Assembly: GCA_016291475.1 (NCBI GenBank)
Contig: JAEEXJ010000002.1
Location: 4,012-68,011, forward strand
Source: Lachnospiraceae bacterium
GTDB lineage: Bacteria > Bacillota_A > Clostridia > Lachnospirales > Lachnospiraceae
DNA length: 64,000 nucleotides
Reading direction: 5' to 3'
Shown: one piece after another, positions 28,470-37,670 of the stretch
Layout of the letters: every line of letters starts with the position of its first letter
Numbering within the stretch: the first letter of the stretch is position 1
Translations under genes and position numbers: made by a program
The notes under the pieces: generated by a model
Database searches by the model: none
What the model saw: the letters and a program-made list of their open reading frames with translations, nothing else
Told to the model about the DNA's origin: nothing

Positions 28470-28483
28470 TGTAACCGCTTACA
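28470..28483 (+). promoter_or_regulatory. LacI-family/CcpA-like operator at the transcription start
   Basis: TGTAACCGCTTACA fits the cre pattern TGNAANCGNTNNCA at every fixed position and is nearly a perfect dyad with a central CG. It covers the expected start of the lacI-uxaC transcript. Either CcpA (carbon repression) or the encoded LacI-type protein (self-control) could bind it; the sequence alone cannot decide. Confidence 0.8.
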
Positions 28484-28514
28484 AAAATTCAATCATCAAT
28501 GCCGGGGAGGAACC

Positions 28515-29549
28515 GTGAAAGAACGTACCGTCACAATTTATGACATATCGGAAAAAGCCGGTGTTTCCATCGCTACAGTATCGAGAGTACTGAACAATTC
28601 GAATAATGTAAGCGAAAACACCCGTAAAAAGGTAATGGACGCCATCAAGGAAACCGGATACACCCCCAATGCCTTCGCAAGAGGTCTGGGACTCAACACC
28701 ATGAAAACTATCGGTATCCTTACGGCCGACTCATCCGACCTCTATCTGGCCAAGGCCATATATTATTTTGAAGAAGAATTAAGGGAAAACGGCTATGATT
28801 CCCTCCTTTGCTGCACAGGTTATGAGCTCAAGGACAAAAAGGCGGCCATCGACCTTCTCATCAGCAAAAAGGTGGACGGGATCATTCTTGTCGGGTCTCA
28901 CTTCGTATACCCCGACGCCTGCGACAACAAATACATACTCCGCGCTTCGGAAAGCGTTCCCGTAATGCTCCTGAATGCGGAAATCGAAGGCGATAATATC
29001 TACTGTGTCAGCTCCGACGACCATGACAGCGTATACAGGGCTACCATGAAGCTCGTGGAATCCGGACACAAAAATGTTCTTTATTATTACAACACCACCT
29101 CTTATTCCGGCCATCTCAAAGAGAGAGGCTTCAGGGATGCAATGAAGGCTGCCGGAATAAATGTGACCGAAAGACAGTTCCAGTTCTTCGAAGGTTCCAA
29201 TGAAGATATTCACGGAATGTCGGCACAGTTGGAAAAAGCCGCTTCCGCCGGACTTAAGTTCGATGCGGTCATAGCTTCCGACGATACCCTGGCCCTCAGT
29301 GCGGTCAAATACGCACAGTCCAAGGGATTTAGGATCCCGGAGGACTTTTCCGTAATCGGATATAACAACTCAATGCTCACAAACTGCTGTGATCCCGAGA
29401 TCACTTCCATAGATAACAAAGTAGAAACTTTGTGCAAACATCTCACATCGATACTTCTGGGAGTTCTTTCCGGTGAAGAGATGCCCAAAAAGACCGTATT
29501 CAAGGCAGACATCATCGAAAAAGGAACAACCAGACTCAATAAAGATTAA
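28515..29549 (+). CDS. LacI family transcriptional regulator, probably of uronate use
   Basis: The 344-residue regulator starts at GTG 28515, with GGGGAGG 4 bases upstream. The frame runs back to 28410 but would then include the promoter and operator. The N-terminus is a LacI helix-turn-helix (VTIYDISEKAGVSIATVSRVLNNS, about 5-28), followed by a sugar-binding PBP1-type domain (TIGILTADSSDLY, IIASDDTLALSAVKYA, PEDFSVIGYNNS). uxaC follows 25 bases downstream, so the effector is probably a hexuronate or its product. A LacI-type operator overlaps its own transcription start. Confidence 0.94.
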   Translation: MKERTVTIYDISEKAGVSIATVSRVLNNSNNVSENTRKKVMDAIKETGYTPNAFARGLGLNTMKTIGILTADSSDLYLAKAIYYFEEELRENGYDSLLCCTGYELKDKKAAIDLLISKKVDGIILVGSHFVYPDACDNKYILRASESVPVMLLNAEIEGDNIYCVSSDDHDSVYRATMKLVESGHKNVLYYYNTTSYSGHLKERGFRDAMKAAGINVTERQFQFFEGSNEDIHGMSAQLEKAASAGLKFDAVIASDDTLALSAVKYAQSKGFRIPEDFSVIGYNNSMLTNCCDPEITSIDNKVETLCKHLTSILLGVLSGEEMPKKTVFKADIIEKGTTRLNKD

Positions 29550-29574
29550 TTTATTACCAAAGGAGACCAAGAAC

Positions 29575-30993
29575 GTGAAAGCATTTATGGACGAGGAGTT
29601 TTTACTGGAAAGCAAAGTAGCTTCCAAACTCTATCACGAATATGCGGAGAAAACTCCCATTCTCGATTACCACTGCCACATCTCACCTCAGGAGATCGCA
29701 GAGGACAGAAAATTCGACAATATCGCTCAGGTATGGCTCGGAGGCGATCATTATAAATGGCGCTATATGAGAAGCTGCGGCACGGAAGAAAAATACTGCA
29801 CCGGAGATGCATCGGACCACGACAAGTTCATCAAGTGGGCAGAGTGTCTGGAAAAAGCAATCGGTAATCCCCTCTATCATTGGAGCCACCTTGAGCTTCA
29901 GCGTTACTTTGATTTTCACGGACATCTTACCTCCGAGAATGCAGAGGAGGTATGGGAGCTTTGCAACAAAAAGCTTGCCGATCCTTCCATGAGTGCCCGC
30001 GGAATCATCAAAAAGAGCGGTGTCACCCTGATCTGCACCACCGATGATCCCATTGACGATCTTCACTGGCATAAGCAGATCGCTGAAGATCCCACTTTTG
30101 ATGTAAAGGTACTTCCCGCATGGCGTCCCGATAAGGCCATGAACATTGAAAAGCCCGATTTTACAGACTACCTTGCCAAGCTTTCAGCTGCGGCAGGAAC
30201 AGGTGAGATCAAGACCTGGAAGGACTTAAAGAAAGCTCTTTCTGCCAGAATGGACTTTTTTGACAAACAGGGCTGCGTAGTCTCCGATCACGGTCTCGAT
30301 TATGTAATGTACTCTCCCGCTACCGATGATGAAGTCGAAGAGATCTTATCTCAGAGACTCAGCGGAAAGACAGTCAGCAAAGAAGACGAGACCAAGTTCA
30401 AGACCGCTTTCATGCTCTTTGTAGCCAAAGAGTACGCTGCTCACGACTGGACCATGCAGCTTCATTACGGATGCAAGAGAAACAACAACACCCGCATGTT
30501 CGAAGCTACCGGCCCCGATACCGGATACGACTGCATCGACAACCACACTCCCGCCGCTCAGGTAGCTGATTTCCTGAACGCACTGGATATGGATAACAGC
30601 CTTCCCAGAACCATCCTTTATTCGCTGAATCCCATCGACAACGCTTATATCGGTACGATCCTCGGATGCTTCCAGGATTCATCCGCTGTAGGCAAGCTCC
30701 AGCAGGGAAGCGCATGGTGGTTCAACGATCACATTAACGGAATGACCGATCAGATCAAATCCCTTGCGGCTCTCGGAAACCTCTCCGGATTTGTAGGAAT
30801 GCTCACCGATTCCAGATCCTTCTTAAGCTATACAAGACATGAATATTTCAGAAGGATACTCTGCAACGTGATCGGAAAGTGGGTAGATAACGGAGAATTC
30901 CCCGAGGACTATAAGATCCTTGGAAAGATCGTAGAAAATATCTCTTACTACAATGCGGTAAGATACTTCAAGTTCCCTCTTGAAGGAAAGTAA
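29575..30993 (+). CDS. uxaC: Glucuronate isomerase
   Basis: UxaC converts D-glucuronate to D-fructuronate, and D-galacturonate to D-tagaturonate, the entry step for uronates from pectin or xylan side chains. The start is GTG at 29575 with AAGGAG 9 bases upstream, giving 472 residues, normal for the family. Motifs include DYHCHISPQEIAEDR near residue 26, WLGGDHYKWRYMR, CTTDDPIDDLHWH and VGMLTDSRSFLSYTRHEYFRR near the C-terminus. The neighbouring LacI regulator fits control by uronates. Other genes of the route (uxuB, kdgK) are not in this window. Confidence 0.97.
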   Translation: MKAFMDEEFLLESKVASKLYHEYAEKTPILDYHCHISPQEIAEDRKFDNIAQVWLGGDHYKWRYMRSCGTEEKYCTGDASDHDKFIKWAECLEKAIGNPLYHWSHLELQRYFDFHGHLTSENAEEVWELCNKKLADPSMSARGIIKKSGVTLICTTDDPIDDLHWHKQIAEDPTFDVKVLPAWRPDKAMNIEKPDFTDYLAKLSAAAGTGEIKTWKDLKKALSARMDFFDKQGCVVSDHGLDYVMYSPATDDEVEEILSQRLSGKTVSKEDETKFKTAFMLFVAKEYAAHDWTMQLHYGCKRNNNTRMFEATGPDTGYDCIDNHTPAAQVADFLNALDMDNSLPRTILYSLNPIDNAYIGTILGCFQDSSAVGKLQQGSAWWFNDHINGMTDQIKSLAALGNLSGFVGMLTDSRSFLSYTRHEYFRRILCNVIGKWVDNGEFPEDYKILGKIVENISYYNAVRYFKFPLEGK

Positions 30994-31001
30994 GTGACCA
31001 T

Positions 31002-31026
31002 GGGGATGTATTGTTTTGTCATCCCC
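31002..31026 (+). repeat. Hairpin related to the GGGGA-type dispersed repeats
   Basis: GGGGATG (31002-31008) pairs with CATCCCC (31020-31026) around an 11-base loop, 8 bases after the uxaC stop. The GGGGA..TCCCC ends resemble hairpins at 50296-50312 and 62792-62828. Nearby, 31089-31119 forms another hairpin (GGTGAC ... GTCACC). Confidence 0.45.
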
Positions 31027-31044
31027 GGATTAATACAAAAATTT

Positions 31045-31072
31045 AAGGAGTAGCTTACGCTACTCCTTTTTT
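31045..31072 (+). terminator. Intrinsic terminator after uxaC
   Basis: A perfect 10-bp stem AAGGAGTAGC (31045-31054) with GCTACTCCTT (31059-31068), a 4-base loop, and a T run continuing to 31072. Confidence 0.93.
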
Positions 31073-31119
31073 ATGTTATGAAATCGAGGTGACAAAATGA
31101 AGCGTCCCCACCGTCACCA

Positions 31120-31953
31120 TTATTCTCCGGGAATCACATTCGGGGCTTTCTTTCCCTTGGCGACCATTACTTCATTGATCTTCTTCATTATCTGAAGCTT
31201 TACGTAATCGGATATCTCTTTGGACTTCATATCCTTGTAATCTTCATAATAGAGAGGCTCAAGATAATGAACCTGAGTTGTGATCTTGGCAAGGATGTTT
31301 ACACCGAAGGCTCTGTATGAATCAATAATGGCTACGGGAACGATGGGGCGTTTAGCCTTCATTGCCGCCTTAAAAGCACCGGGCATAAATTCCTGAACCA
31401 TGTTTCTGTTGTGATAATATCCGCCTTCGGGAAAGATGATATATATCCTGCCGTCCCTGACCTGTTCGGATACGGAGTGAATACTTTTTACTTGGGAACG
31501 CATATCCGACCTATTCAGTCTGCATCCTTCCAGAACATCCACCATCTCATCTGCAAGAGGAAGTCTTGATCTAACCTCATCCATAACAACCGTACAGGGT
31601 CTTTCATGGGAATACACAATACCGAGCACATCGTATTTTCCCTGATGGTTGGGGAACATCACATACCCTCCCTCTTTGGGAAGATGCTCCATTCCGAAAG
31701 CCTTGGTCCTGATGCGGCCGTTTCTCATGCACTGGATCACCATACGCTTAACGAAAGCATATCTTTCTTCCAGAGGATAAGAATCGAAATGACTCATGAT
31801 ATACCTGGACTTGATCATAAAGTAGATTATCCAGGGAATCGATACGATTATTGTTACGTAAAATCTCAGCATTTTTTCAGATGAAGCACGGGCTCCGTAA
31901 AAGTTGACGATAGATACCGTAAAGTTTAAAATAAATCGATATGATTTTATCAT
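31120..31953 (-). CDS. PlsC-type acyltransferase (1-acylglycerol-3-phosphate acyltransferase family)
   Basis: This is a membrane-associated acyltransferase of glycerolipid synthesis. The 277-residue protein has two N-terminal hydrophobic segments (about 5-20 and 29-48) and the motif NHQGKYD (canonical NHxxxxD active site, about residues 103-109). It also has the FPEGG glycerol-phosphate-binding motif (about 174-178) and the VPVAIIDSYR block. The assigned start lacks a good ribosome site, so the true start may be a later ATG. It is flanked by convergent uxaC and a divergent HAD gene and seems to be alone. Confidence 0.88.
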   Translation of the reverse strand: MIKSYRFILNFTVSIVNFYGARASSEKMLRFYVTIIVSIPWIIYFMIKSRYIMSHFDSYPLEERYAFVKRMVIQCMRNGRIRTKAFGMEHLPKEGGYVMFPNHQGKYDVLGIVYSHERPCTVVMDEVRSRLPLADEMVDVLEGCRLNRSDMRSQVKSIHSVSEQVRDGRIYIIFPEGGYYHNRNMVQEFMPGAFKAAMKAKRPIVPVAIIDSYRAFGVNILAKITTQVHYLEPLYYEDYKDMKSKEISDYVKLQIMKKINEVMVAKGKKAPNVIPGE

Positions 31954-32018
31954 AGCAATCGGTATGTTTACAAATCTTTTCCGTATTTAAATGAATATAA
32001 CGAAAGGCTGTTTTCATA

Positions 32019-32675
32019 ATGATCAAAGCGGTGATCTTTGACCTCGACGGCACTATACTCGATACAGAAAAATACTACCGGATATGCTGGCCCAAAGCCT
32101 GTGAACACTTCGGTTTTCATATGGACGAAGAAATGTACCTGAAGCTCCGCAGTTTCGGAAGGCCTTTTGTCTACGATCAGTTCAGGGAATGGTTCGGAGA
32201 TTCATTTAACTACGATGAAGTCCGCGCATACAGAAAACTTATATACGAAGAGATAGTCAAAGAGCACGGCATACAGGTCAAGCCCGGTGCGATAAATGCT
32301 CTTAACTGGTTAAAAGAAAACGGAATCTTAAGAGCCGTGGCAACAGCCACCGATCTTGAAAGAACGGGTAGATATTTAAAAAGCGTCGGACTTGAAGGCT
32401 GTTTTGACAGGATATGTTCCGCGGCTGACTGCAAGTTCGGAAAGCCCGCACCGGACGTATACCTGAAAGCTGTTGAGCAGCTTGGGCTGAAGCCGTCCGA
32501 ATGTATTGCAGTAGAGGATGCGCCTAACGGAATACTCTCCGCAAGCAGGGCAGGCTTAAGCGTTGTATTCGTACCGGATCAAAGAGAAAGCGAGCCGGAG
32601 GTTGAGCATCTGTGCATGACCAAGATAAAAACACTGGATGATCTTCCGAAGGTAATTCAAAATGGACAAGAGTAA
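32019..32675 (+). CDS. HAD superfamily phosphatase (beta-phosphoglucomutase-like)
   Basis: This is a cytoplasmic phosphatase or phosphomutase of the HAD superfamily, 218 residues. Motif I is FDLDGTILDTE (residues 7-17), motif II is VATATDLERT, and motif III/IV is KFGKPAPDVYLKA followed by VEDAPNGILSASRAG. A helical cap lies between motifs I and II, as in the PGMB/YcsE-like subclass. The substrate cannot be deduced. It overlaps the next gene by 14 bases. Confidence 0.9.
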   Translation: MIKAVIFDLDGTILDTEKYYRICWPKACEHFGFHMDEEMYLKLRSFGRPFVYDQFREWFGDSFNYDEVRAYRKLIYEEIVKEHGIQVKPGAINALNWLKENGILRAVATATDLERTGRYLKSVGLEGCFDRICSAADCKFGKPAPDVYLKAVEQLGLKPSECIAVEDAPNGILSASRAGLSVVFVPDQRESEPEVEHLCMTKIKTLDDLPKVIQNGQE

Positions 32676-33345
32676 ATTCACCAGCTGGGCCGGACTGGAC
32701 AGGTTTAAAAACAACAAAAAACAATTCGCATCAAATGTCGTCATGGTAGTATGTGCGGTTTTATGCATGGGTATATCTCTCGGTTTTCTCCTGGAGACAG
32801 ACCTCGGAACCGATCCGTATACTTTCATGAATGTAAGCATCGCAGGAAAGATAGGGTGGACTCTCGGTAACTGGCAGCTTACGTTAAATGCGGTAATGCT
32901 TCTTATCGTCATAATCGTAACCGGAATAAAACTTATCGGACCGGGTTCCATCGCAAACATGGTACTGGTAGGTTATACCGTTGACTTCACCAGAATGATC
33001 CTCGGTAAGACCTTTGCCGACGGATTCTTCATGGGCCCCGTTGCAAGACCGGTGACATTCATCCTCGGTCTCATCGGATTTTTGATAAGTGCCGCGGTAT
33101 ATATGAACTCCCGTCTCGGTCTTTCACCTTATGACGGAACGGGCAAAATATTCTGCGATATATTTAAGAAGATTCCTTTTTTCATCACAAGGATCGTTTT
33201 CGATTCCTGCGCCGTCGTGATCGGTTTTCTGTTCGGAGACAGACCGAGAATAGGTACCATACTGATGGCTGTTTTCCTCGGTCCCGCTATAACCGCCGTA
33301 GGTTCATTCATGGACAGATACATTTTTAAAAAGTCGGAGAAATAA
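32662..33345 (+). CDS. YczE/YitT-like integral membrane protein
   Basis: This 227-residue protein has about five hydrophobic segments and the motifs MGISLGFLLETDLGTDPY (about 34-51) and NSRLGLSPYDG. Both are typical of the YczE/YyaS membrane family, whose function is not established. It overlaps the HAD gene by 14 bases and is followed after 1 base by the Wzz-like gene, indicating one transcript from 32.0 to 35.5 kb. Confidence 0.82.
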   Translation: MDKSKFTSWAGLDRFKNNKKQFASNVVMVVCAVLCMGISLGFLLETDLGTDPYTFMNVSIAGKIGWTLGNWQLTLNAVMLLIVIIVTGIKLIGPGSIANMVLVGYTVDFTRMILGKTFADGFFMGPVARPVTFILGLIGFLISAAVYMNSRLGLSPYDGTGKIFCDIFKKIPFFITRIVFDSCAVVIGFLFGDRPRIGTILMAVFLGPAITAVGSFMDRYIFKKSEK

Positions 33346-33346
33346 T

Positions 33347-34402
33347 ATGAAACTTTGGGAAATGAGATATGGTGACGAACCTGTAAACGGAAGATTGTTC
33401 CTTCTCAGATTTATCAAAAAAATCCCTCTGATAGCAGGCTGTGCCATAATAGGTGCCGCTCTTGTCTGCGCATGTCATCTTATCTACAGACTTTCATCGC
33501 CCTATGAATTTCAGGCGGAGACCGACGTCTACCTCGAATACATTCCCGAGGCAGGATCAAACGAGCTTATCTATTTTAACAAATATACATGGGAACAAAT
33601 GTCCAAGGACTCTGCGATCGTTGACGAGATCTTAAAGGCAGATCCGTCACTTGACGAACAGACCGTAAGGGAGTCTTTTCTGGCTACTCTCAAATCGGAT
33701 GTCAAGGTTCTCACACTTCAGGTAACAAACCCCGATCCCGACATGTGTACAAGGATCCTTGATGCTGGAGTTGTCGGAATCTCTCAATTTGCCGAATCAC
33801 TTCCCGAAATACTATCCGTAAAAGAGATCGGAGGAACTTCAGAGCCCGTTCTTCTCCCTCCCGATGTAAGAGCAGTAAGGGCCATCATTCTCGGTGCGAT
33901 CATCGGATTGTTCATATCGGGACTTGCCGTTTGGGTCATGATCATATCGGACGACCGCATCATTCTTCCCGAAACCATCGAAAAGAGATACCACCTTCCT
34001 TCCGCAGGATGTTTAAGTGCAAAGAATCTCAATGAGACTCTGGAAGATCTTGCCGGCGAAGGCGGATTCATCGCCGCGTCCACTCTTCCTTCCGACAGAT
34101 TCAATGCGATCATCGACAAACTCATTTCCATAGGTTCCAATGTTGAGGGAAAAACCCTTAACCTTTCGGATACCGAAAAGCCCGGCCTTTTAAACGAGGT
34201 CAAAAATGCGGATCATCCCATCGTATATATCTTCTCTTCCAAGAGCCATACCGGCGGAGATGAAAGAGCATTATCCTTCTTAAGCAAGTGCGGTAAAGAA
34301 CCCATGTGTGCGGTTCTTGCAGATACCGACGATACACTTATCAGAGCATATTACATCGGCAAAAAATCCAGATTTGCCGAGGAAAGCAAAAACACTAAAT
34401 GA
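33347..34402 (+). CDS. Wzz-like polysaccharide chain-length/co-polymerase protein
   Basis: The 351-residue protein has the Wzz/YveK layout: a short cytoplasmic start, TM1 (about 27-48), an extracytoplasmic domain (about 50-180, with YEFQAETDVYLEY after TM1 and PEILSVKEIG before TM2) and TM2 (about 185-207). It also has a cytoplasmic C-terminal part of about 140 residues that shows no Walker A motif. That part could be a degenerate relative of the tyrosine-kinase domain found in fused co-polymerases; this is speculative. The next gene is an EpsG-like protein with a 4-base overlap, supporting a role in exopolysaccharide production. Confidence 0.8.
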   Translation: MKLWEMRYGDEPVNGRLFLLRFIKKIPLIAGCAIIGAALVCACHLIYRLSSPYEFQAETDVYLEYIPEAGSNELIYFNKYTWEQMSKDSAIVDEILKADPSLDEQTVRESFLATLKSDVKVLTLQVTNPDPDMCTRILDAGVVGISQFAESLPEILSVKEIGGTSEPVLLPPDVRAVRAIILGAIIGLFISGLAVWVMIISDDRIILPETIEKRYHLPSAGCLSAKNLNETLEDLAGEGGFIAASTLPSDRFNAIIDKLISIGSNVEGKTLNLSDTEKPGLLNEVKNADHPIVYIFSSKSHTGGDERALSFLSKCGKEPMCAVLADTDDTLIRAYYIGKKSRFAEESKNTK

Positions 34403-35496
34403 TAACCTACGGATTATTTCTGTATATAGCTCTTACCGCAGCGGTGGTCTTCATCTCAATGGGGGTGGATACCGTCAGTGCCCGTTCGCTCTCCGGCTCT
34501 GTTTACCCGGCAAAATTAGTCCTCAGAAACAGAATACTTGCCGCAGGTGTATTTATCCTTTTGTCCGCGGTTTCGGTCTGCAGGATCGCGGTAGGTAATG
34601 ACTACTGGGTTTACAGGGACAATTTCAATCTCATAGCTCAAAACAGATATGTCAGCTATGAGCCGGGTTTCAGATACATCGTCAAGATCCTTCAGTATTT
34701 TCTGGACTACGATAACTATCTTCCCATCTTCGCATTCTTTTCACTCATCACGGTATTCCTGATGGTAAAAGCGATCTACGATCAGAGTGACTGGTTTGTT
34801 TTTTCCGTATTCATATTCATGACAGCGGGTTACTATTTCGGAAGTCTTAACAATGTCAGATATTATCTGGCTCTTTCCGCCGCCATGTTTTCAATGAAAT
34901 ATGTCCTGGAAAAAGATTACGTAAAATTCTTCGCCGTTATCGGTGCCGCGGCGCTCTTTCACAAATCGGTACTGATCGTAATACCTTTATATCTTCTCGC
35001 CACCGTTAACTGGAACTGGCTGGGGCACACCGTCATAAGCTCATTCTGCGCCACCCTTCTCTTCTTCCCCGGACTCTACAGGAAGATAATCTTTTTCTTC
35101 TATCCTTTTTATGAAGGGTCGATGTTTGATACGGGACAGACAAGTATCACCAACATCGCAAAGGCTGCCGCAATTTTTATTTTCGCACTTATATATCGTA
35201 AAAAGATCGCAGAAGACAGAAAGCTCAAGTTCGGATTCTATTGCAATCTTTTTGCGCTTCTTTTGTATGTCTTCTGTTCATTCATGCCCGAAATTTCCAG
35301 AATAGGATTCTATCTTAATGTGAGCAATGTGTTCTTTATACCCGCTCTACTCATTAAGATCGAAGATAAAAAAACCAGGACTGCATGGACCGTTCTTATC
35401 GGTCTTGCTTTCCTTATTCTCTATGCAATGTTTCTCAGAAGTGCGTATAACACCGATATCAGGATACTTCCCTATTACAACTGGATCTTCCAGTAA
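34399..35496 (+). CDS. EpsG-like polysaccharide polymerase
   Basis: This is an integral membrane protein of 365 residues with about ten hydrophobic segments. The motifs VGNDYWVYRDNFN, YEPGFRYIVKILQYF and AAALFHKSVLIVIPLY match the EpsG family, which is thought to polymerise exopolysaccharide repeat units. It overlaps the Wzz-like gene by 4 bases. No glycosyltransferase or flippase of such a pathway lies in the window, so its partners must be encoded elsewhere. Confidence 0.87.
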   Translation: MITYGLFLYIALTAAVVFISMGVDTVSARSLSGSVYPAKLVLRNRILAAGVFILLSAVSVCRIAVGNDYWVYRDNFNLIAQNRYVSYEPGFRYIVKILQYFLDYDNYLPIFAFFSLITVFLMVKAIYDQSDWFVFSVFIFMTAGYYFGSLNNVRYYLALSAAMFSMKYVLEKDYVKFFAVIGAAALFHKSVLIVIPLYLLATVNWNWLGHTVISSFCATLLFFPGLYRKIIFFFYPFYEGSMFDTGQTSITNIAKAAAIFIFALIYRKKIAEDRKLKFGFYCNLFALLLYVFCSFMPEISRIGFYLNVSNVFFIPALLIKIEDKKTRTAWTVLIGLAFLILYAMFLRSAYNTDIRILPYYNWIFQ

Positions 35497-35554
35497 GTCT
35501 AATTCTTTAACCCTTTTTTAAGTTTCTTTAATGCTTTATTATATTTGTCTTTAT

Positions 35555-35578
35555 CCGCTTTTCATGCGGTTTTTTTGT
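35555..35578 (+). terminator. Probable terminator after the epsG-like gene
   Basis: A short stem CCGC/GCGG (35555-35558 with 35566-35569) is followed by a run of seven T, about 60 bases past the gene end. The stem is weak, so confidence is moderate. Confidence 0.5.
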
Positions 35579-35637
35579 GCTATAGTCTTCTCGTAACAAA
35601 ATCCGTGACATACTTTGCGGAAGATTGTGAGGTTATT

Positions 35638-37596
35638 ATGAAGAGACGATTAGTCAGGTTAATGCTTATCGGAATTACTGCCATCGCTCTTACGGGATGC
35701 AGTAATCTCAACGAAGTTATACCGCCGTCAAATGACGAGCTTATTGAAGAAAACGAAGATACGGAAGACACAGATAAGGAAGATTCGGATAATGAAGATG
35801 ATAACTCGGTGTCCTCAGAAGGAGTAGCACGCGGAAATGATAGCTACGTACTGGCAAGGTTTCCTATGGCAGATTCCTTCTACGTGTATGATTCGGAAAC
35901 AGATTCTTTACGCGGGATAAACCGTTACGAGATGGCGGAAAAAACACCGAATGCCAATCCGGATATTTACCGCTTATACAATGAATATGATTATTACAGA
36001 AGTTCCCTTATCGGTGAAGGCGACGGATTCTTTTTTTTCCAGGATAGCGTCGCATTTGAAGAAGGCGGAAATTCCCAGTCCATCGTGTATGCCGTCAAAG
36101 AAGATGATTACAAGATCTACGATGTATGGAGAAACAACGGAGACGGTTTTATCCAGGGATGCGAGTTTTATAACGGATACATATACATCGATTACAATAT
36201 CGGATACGATGAAAATTACACATCACTCGGAGAAGATGTTGTTTGTTTCAAATATGACCGCATAACCGATTCTTTTACGGAAGGCGAAGTTAATGATGGT
36301 CTTAAAAAGATCATTCGGGCAGCCGGCGATATCGGAGCACACATTAGAAGAAGCGGAAATTTCTGTAACGCTCATGTCTTTGATGAATGCGGATATCTGC
36401 CTGCGGTAAAGGACGGAGAACTTATTCTGATTGATTCTGATGGAGTTACCAAAAACATTCCGGGATTGGAAGAGGGATACAACGCTTATTATGATGAATC
36501 CAATATATTTACCATTTTGGTGGATTATGAAACGGGAACAGGAACCGTCTGTGTCTACGACATCAAAAGAGATGAGATAAAGGAGATTACCGGAGATTAC
36601 ACGGCAGACCGGCTGCTTGGCAAGAACGGCACAAAATATTACTACAGTCGTACGGACAGCCCGGAATACGGTATAAAGCATAATTACATATATGAGTATG
36701 ATTCGGAAAGCGGAAACAACAGACTGCTGTACGATGTAAAGTTTGCCCCCGGTTCCGACATTTTTCCGGGAGTTGAAGGCTTTACGCTGACCGATTCCTT
36801 CATCTACTACGTGGGCTTTGACAGCGGAAGTATTTTCTGGGTCCCCGTAAAGATCGACGATCCTTCCAAGGAATATCCCAGGATCGATCTTGGTTCCGAA
36901 GAATTGTTTAACTATGGAACCATAGAATACCTGTCAAACACCTATGAGTGCCCCGATTGCAATACGGATCTTGTCTGCACCTATGTCGAATATCCTGTTT
37001 TGAACGAATATCCTTCATACAATATCGATAAGATCAATGAATATATGAAGGGCGTCGCACAGAGTTTTATCGATGCGAATATAAAAGATGTATATGAGGA
37101 CAGTTCCTGTGAAGATCACAGTGAACATCCCTCCTGGTACAGGATAACGGATGATTATTATATGTCCGCAATCAACAGGATCTGTGATAATTATCTAACC
37201 ATTGATATGTCCGGATACTGGTACGGCGGAGGTGCTCACGGAATGCCATCAAGGCTCCAGTACATGTTCGACCTTACCACCGGAGAACTAAAAACCCTTT
37301 CGGATTTCTATGCCGGTTCGGAAGATGATTTCAAAGCTCTCGTAGCAGAAAAGACCAAGGAACATTTCCTGAGCTGCATTGAAAAAGATGATTACGGAAC
37401 ACCTTATTTTGCAGGTGATGCAGAAACCGTTTATGCACAGGCATATGAAAACGTATCACTCACTTCCGGTACGATAGAATTCACCGATGAAGGTATCATA
37501 TATTACTATCCTCCCTATGAGATGGGACCTTATGCTTCAGGATTCATCGATATAAAAATTTCCTATGATGAACTCCTGGGAAGAAATTCGCTTTAA
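35638..37596 (+). CDS. Lipoprotein with C-terminal DUF3298 (RsiV-like) domain
   Basis: The start at 35638 (GTGAGG 5 bases before) gives a 652-residue lipoprotein, with a signal ending in LTGC and an extremely acidic linker (about 30-62, rich in E and D). The middle (about 65-440) holds repeated F/Y-rich strands (KYDRITDSF, YDSETDSL, YDIKRDEIKEI) that look like a beta-propeller of WD40/DUF5050 style. The C-terminus has YGGGAHGMPSR and YYYPPYEMGPYASG, hallmarks of DUF3298, the domain of anti-sigma factor RsiV that binds lysozyme. There is no transmembrane anti-sigma part, so a sensing or binding role outside the cell is possible but unproven. Confidence 0.8.
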   Translation: MKRRLVRLMLIGITAIALTGCSNLNEVIPPSNDELIEENEDTEDTDKEDSDNEDDNSVSSEGVARGNDSYVLARFPMADSFYVYDSETDSLRGINRYEMAEKTPNANPDIYRLYNEYDYYRSSLIGEGDGFFFFQDSVAFEEGGNSQSIVYAVKEDDYKIYDVWRNNGDGFIQGCEFYNGYIYIDYNIGYDENYTSLGEDVVCFKYDRITDSFTEGEVNDGLKKIIRAAGDIGAHIRRSGNFCNAHVFDECGYLPAVKDGELILIDSDGVTKNIPGLEEGYNAYYDESNIFTILVDYETGTGTVCVYDIKRDEIKEITGDYTADRLLGKNGTKYYYSRTDSPEYGIKHNYIYEYDSESGNNRLLYDVKFAPGSDIFPGVEGFTLTDSFIYYVGFDSGSIFWVPVKIDDPSKEYPRIDLGSEELFNYGTIEYLSNTYECPDCNTDLVCTYVEYPVLNEYPSYNIDKINEYMKGVAQSFIDANIKDVYEDSSCEDHSEHPSWYRITDDYYMSAINRICDNYLTIDMSGYWYGGGAHGMPSRLQYMFDLTTGELKTLSDFYAGSEDDFKALVAEKTKEHFLSCIEKDDYGTPYFAGDAETVYAQAYENVSLTSGTIEFTDEGIIYYYPPYEMGPYASGFIDIKISYDELLGRNSL

Positions 37597-37670
37597 GGGT
37601 ATCCTTTCCACCCCCCTCGGGAACGGATATCTCTTAAGTCTTCCGGCTTTCCACGGAAGACCCATATACA

